From NCBI GenBank assembly GCA_017560285.1, contig JAFYOG010000036.1, positions 1-9,455 of the forward strand: 9,455 nucleotides of DNA, written 5' to 3'. Source of the DNA: Clostridia bacterium (lineage in GTDB: Bacteria; Bacillota; Clostridia; Oscillospirales; CAG-382). The number at the start of each line of letters is the position of its first letter. Position 1 is the first letter of the stretch. Shown piece by piece: positions 7,162-9,455 of the stretch. The notes under the pieces were generated by a model. It was not told the origin of the DNA, ran no database searches, and worked only from the letters and a program-made list of their open reading frames with translations. Both the position numbers and the translations under genes were made by a program.

Positions 7162-8506
7162 AGTTAAGAATCGCCCTGCGGAATTTTCCCGCGTTGCAAA
7201 GGTTATCGCAATAGCGGGCTCTGTTCTTTGCTCTTTGCTTATATGGCTTTACGCCATCGGCTACGATAACACCCTTTTTACCGAGGATTTTAAAGGTATC
7301 ACCGTAGAAATCCGCGGCGATGCAGAGCTTGCCGAGCGTAAGGGCTATACCCTTGCCGCACAGCAAAAATTTTCTTCTATCACCATTACCGCACAGGGCA
7401 AGCGGTCCGAGCTTAACGCCCTTTCTCCCGAGGATTTTACCGCAGTGGTAGACGTTTCTCAGGTAGACAAGGCGGGCTTTAACGAAATGAAAATTTACGT
7501 GGATTCCCCCAACGGCATAGAGGTTATTTGGCAATCCAGCACCACCGCAAGGGTGTTTGTTGATGAATTTACCCAAATTAACGACCTTTTGGCTGTTACC
7601 GTAGATACGGGCAACGATTACGTTATGACCGAGGGTGTAACCTTCGTTTCTGCTGTTTCCAACCCTATGTACGTTAACGTTTCCGGCCCCAAAACCGTTT
7701 TGGCGGAAATAGCGGGTGCTTACGTAAACTTCCCCTTAAACGGCCACGAAATAAGCAACACCGTGTCAGGCGAGGGCAAAATAGAACTGCGAAACAAAAA
7801 CGGCGAGGTTATTAACAACCCCTACGTTACCGTTTCCGAAAAATCCGCTTACGTTGTGGTAAACGTAAAGAAGCAAAAAACCGTAGGCTTTGTAATTTCT
7901 TACAGCGGCGGGCTGTTCAGCGCCGAGGAACTTAATTACCCCGTTCCTGCGCCCCAGCAAATTAAGGTTTCGGGCAGCCCCGACGTAATTAACGCCATGC
8001 CCGATAACATTGTTTTAACCATCGACGAAAGCAAAATCGAAAAGGTTCAGACCTTCGAATTTTTCATAAACGATTATCTTCCCAACGGCGTAACCGTAGA
8101 TGACCCTGTTTCCAAGGTAAGCGTAACCGTTAAGGTTCCCGACCTTATCGTTCGTAAATACAACATCCCCGCAAATAAGATAACCGTAAACAATCTTCCC
8201 GAAAATTACGAATTTTCGGTTAAAAACGGCATCGAAGTTACCGTAAGAGCAATAAAAGATGCCTCGGATAACAAAAAAGACCCCTTTAAGGGTTTCGGTG
8301 CCGAAAATATATCGGCGGTTTTGGATTTCGACAACGCAAAGGTTAACGATGACGGCAGCTATACCGTTAACGCCGATATTTCTGTCAACGGCGAATTCGG
8401 CAACCTTATAGTGCTTTCGAAGGATTACCCCGTAACCTTTACCGCAAACCAAATTATCGACCCAAATTTCGGCGAAGCCGAAATATCCGATATAGAACTA
8501 AACTAA
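7145..8506 (+). CDS. cdaR: CdaA regulatory protein CdaR (YbbR-domain protein)
   Basis: CdaR partners CdaA at the membrane and modulates its cyclase activity; its domains lie outside the cytoplasm. The 453 residues start with a short charged segment, then one membrane helix at about 17-38 (VIAIAGSVLCSLLIWLYAIG). The remainder is a soluble region made of repeated beta-rich units that I divide by eye into four YbbR domains, at about 45-135, 138-245, 248-332 and 333-440. Repeated signs are the pattern of hydrophobic beta strands, VxVSGP or KVSGSP motifs, and A(x)VDVSQV or AVLDFDN strands. Four YbbR units match Bacillus CdaR (about 480 residues). The protein starts at GTG, overlaps the cdaA end by 17 bases in another frame, and is probably translationally coupled to it. 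The pairing with cdaA makes the assignment firm although YbbR sequences are weakly conserved. Confidence 0.93.
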   Translation: MEKKTEVKNRPAEFSRVAKVIAIAGSVLCSLLIWLYAIGYDNTLFTEDFKGITVEIRGDAELAERKGYTLAAQQKFSSITITAQGKRSELNALSPEDFTAVVDVSQVDKAGFNEMKIYVDSPNGIEVIWQSSTTARVFVDEFTQINDLLAVTVDTGNDYVMTEGVTFVSAVSNPMYVNVSGPKTVLAEIAGAYVNFPLNGHEISNTVSGEGKIELRNKNGEVINNPYVTVSEKSAYVVVNVKKQKTVGFVISYSGGLFSAEELNYPVPAPQQIKVSGSPDVINAMPDNIVLTIDESKIEKVQTFEFFINDYLPNGVTVDDPVSKVSVTVKVPDLIVRKYNIPANKITVNNLPENYEFSVKNGIEVTVRAIKDASDNKKDPFKGFGAENISAVLDFDNAKVNDDGSYTVNADISVNGEFGNLIVLSKDYPVTFTANQIIDPNFGEAEISDIELN

Positions 8507-8516
8507 TTAACTCGGC

Positions 8517-8525
8517 AGGAGGTGA
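8517..8525 (+). promoter_or_regulatory. Ribosome binding site of recJ
   Basis: AGGAGGTGA is a full-length complement to the 3' end of 16S rRNA and ends 6 bases before ATG at 8532. It is the strongest Shine-Dalgarno site in the window and supports the recJ start. Only 25 bases separate cdaR and recJ and no terminator is visible, so recJ is probably on the cdaA-cdaR transcript. Confidence 0.85.
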
Positions 8526-8531
8526 GCAAAA

Positions 8532-9455
8532 ATGAATAACCGCGCATGGCAAATTCGCCCTACCGATAAAGAGCTTTGTGCAAAAATCTCGGCAGAAAAC
8601 AATTTGTTTCCGCTTACAGCAAGGCTTTTGGCTAACCGCGGTCTTGTTTCCAAAGACCAAATACAAATGTTTTTAGATAGGGAAAATATGCCTTTGCACG
8701 ACCCCTTCCTGTTAAAAGATATGGATAAGGCGGTTGCAAGAATAGAAAAGGCAATTGCCGAAAACCAACGGGTTTGCATTTACGGCGATTACGACGTAGA
8801 CGGCGTAACCAGCACCGTAATGCTGTATTTCTATCTTTGCTCCCGTGGGCTGGAGTGCGAATATTTTATTCCCGAGCGTATTTCCGAGGGCTACGGCTTA
8901 AGCCTGCCCGTTATCGAAAAAATGAAGGGCAGGGTAGACCTTATTATCACCGTGGATACGGGTGTAACCGCCGTTGCCGAGGCAGAATATGCTAAAAGCA
9001 TCGGTATAGATATGGTTATAACCGACCACCATTCCTGCCGTGATATTCTTCCCGACGTTTGCGCAGTGGTTAACCCCCACCGCGAGGACAGCAAATACCC
9101 CTTCCTGCACCTTGCGGGCGTAGGCGTGGTGTTCAAGCTGCTTTGCGCCTTAGAGGGCGATACAAGCCGCATTTTAGATCTTTATGCCGATATAATTGCC
9201 GTGGGCACCGTTGCCGACGTTATGCCTATTGTTGATGAAAACCGCCGCATAACCTGCGTGGGCTTAAAAAAGCTTGCCGAAACCGAAAATATCGGTCTTT
9301 TGGCGTTAATGCGCAAATCCGGCATTGTAAAATACGGCAATAAAATTAAAAAAATCACCTCTGCCACCGTTGGCTACGTTTTGGCACCCCGCATTAACGC
9401 GGCGGGCAGAATTGCCTGTGCATCCCGCGCGGTAGAGCTTTTGCTTACAAAGGAC
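8532..9455 (+). CDS. recJ: Single-stranded DNA exonuclease RecJ, N-terminal part (3' end outside window)
   Basis: RecJ degrades single-stranded DNA 5' to 3' in recombination, mismatch and base excision repair, using Mn or Mg ions. The frame stays open to the last base, giving 308 residues. Motif I is YGDYDVDGVTST at 84-95 with aspartates 86, 88 and 90. Motif II is VDTG at 141-144. Motif III is the DHH triad at 165-167, followed by NPHR at 181-184. Motif IV is VGTVADVMP at 224-232. The RecJ-characteristic RINAAGR occurs at 287-293. The order and spacing match the DHH core of RecJ; the DHHA1 and OB-fold domains should lie beyond the window. Smaller DHH phosphodiesterases of the NrnA/DhhP/GdpP type lack the NAAGR segment and the YGDYDVDG form of motif I. 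The gene follows cdaR where glmM would be expected in a Bacillus-like locus. Confidence 0.96.
   Translation, partial: MNNRAWQIRPTDKELCAKISAENNLFPLTARLLANRGLVSKDQIQMFLDRENMPLHDPFLLKDMDKAVARIEKAIAENQRVCIYGDYDVDGVTSTVMLYFYLCSRGLECEYFIPERISEGYGLSLPVIEKMKGRVDLIITVDTGVTAVAEAEYAKSIGIDMVITDHHSCRDILPDVCAVVNPHREDSKYPFLHLAGVGVVFKLLCALEGDTSRILDLYADIIAVGTVADVMPIVDENRRITCVGLKKLAETENIGLLALMRKSGIVKYGNKIKKITSATVGYVLAPRINAAGRIACASRAVELLLTKD

Noticed and set aside
8532..9455. DHH protein as a c-di-AMP phosphodiesterase, suggested by its position beside cdaA-cdaR
   Set aside because: YGDYDVDGVTST, VGTVADVMP and RINAAGR are RecJ motifs. GdpP and DhhP have a different motif I, and GdpP also has N-terminal membrane, PAS and GGDEF regions that are absent here.

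Overview
The window reads as a chromosomal stretch from a Gram-positive anaerobe of the Clostridia (Firmicutes), probably an Oscillospiraceae/Christensenellales-type lineage. This rests on gene order (Elp3-like radical SAM gene, smc, ftsY; then cdaA-cdaR), strong AGGAGG-type ribosome binding sites, a near-consensus sigma-A promoter, and a short FtsY without a long acidic N-terminal domain. Genus cannot be fixed from the sequence alone. All genes lie on the + strand and no transposase, phage gene, tRNA, rRNA or CRISPR array is visible.

Layout: (i) 1-834, the 3' part of a radical SAM (Elp3-like) gene; (ii) 838-4491, smc, the chromosome condensation ATPase, only 3 bases after the previous stop; (iii) 4492-4677, a 186-base gap holding a long imperfect hairpin and two copies of a 17-base direct repeat; (iv) 4678-5589 ftsY, the SRP receptor GTPase; (v) 5589-6197 the RdgB/HAM1-type (d)XTP pyrophosphatase, coupled to ftsY by a TAATG overlap; (vi) a consensus promoter at 6194-6222 whose -35 box contains the rdgB stop codon; (vii) 6271-7161 cdaA (diadenylate cyclase) and 7145-8506 cdaR (its YbbR-domain regulator), overlapping by 17 bases; (viii) 8532-9455, the 5' part of recJ, cut by the window end.

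Taken together these are two transcription blocks of housekeeping functions. The first handles chromosome organisation, membrane protein targeting and nucleotide-pool cleaning. The second starts at the cdaA promoter and joins c-di-AMP synthesis to the RecJ single-strand exonuclease. I found no convincing novel defence or mobile system. The items most worth a second look are the structured smc-ftsY intergenic element, in which one 9-base segment can pair with either of two repeat copies; an acidic insertion of about 24 residues in the SMC head; the promoter/stop-codon overlap before cdaA; and recJ in the position where Bacillus-type loci carry glmM.
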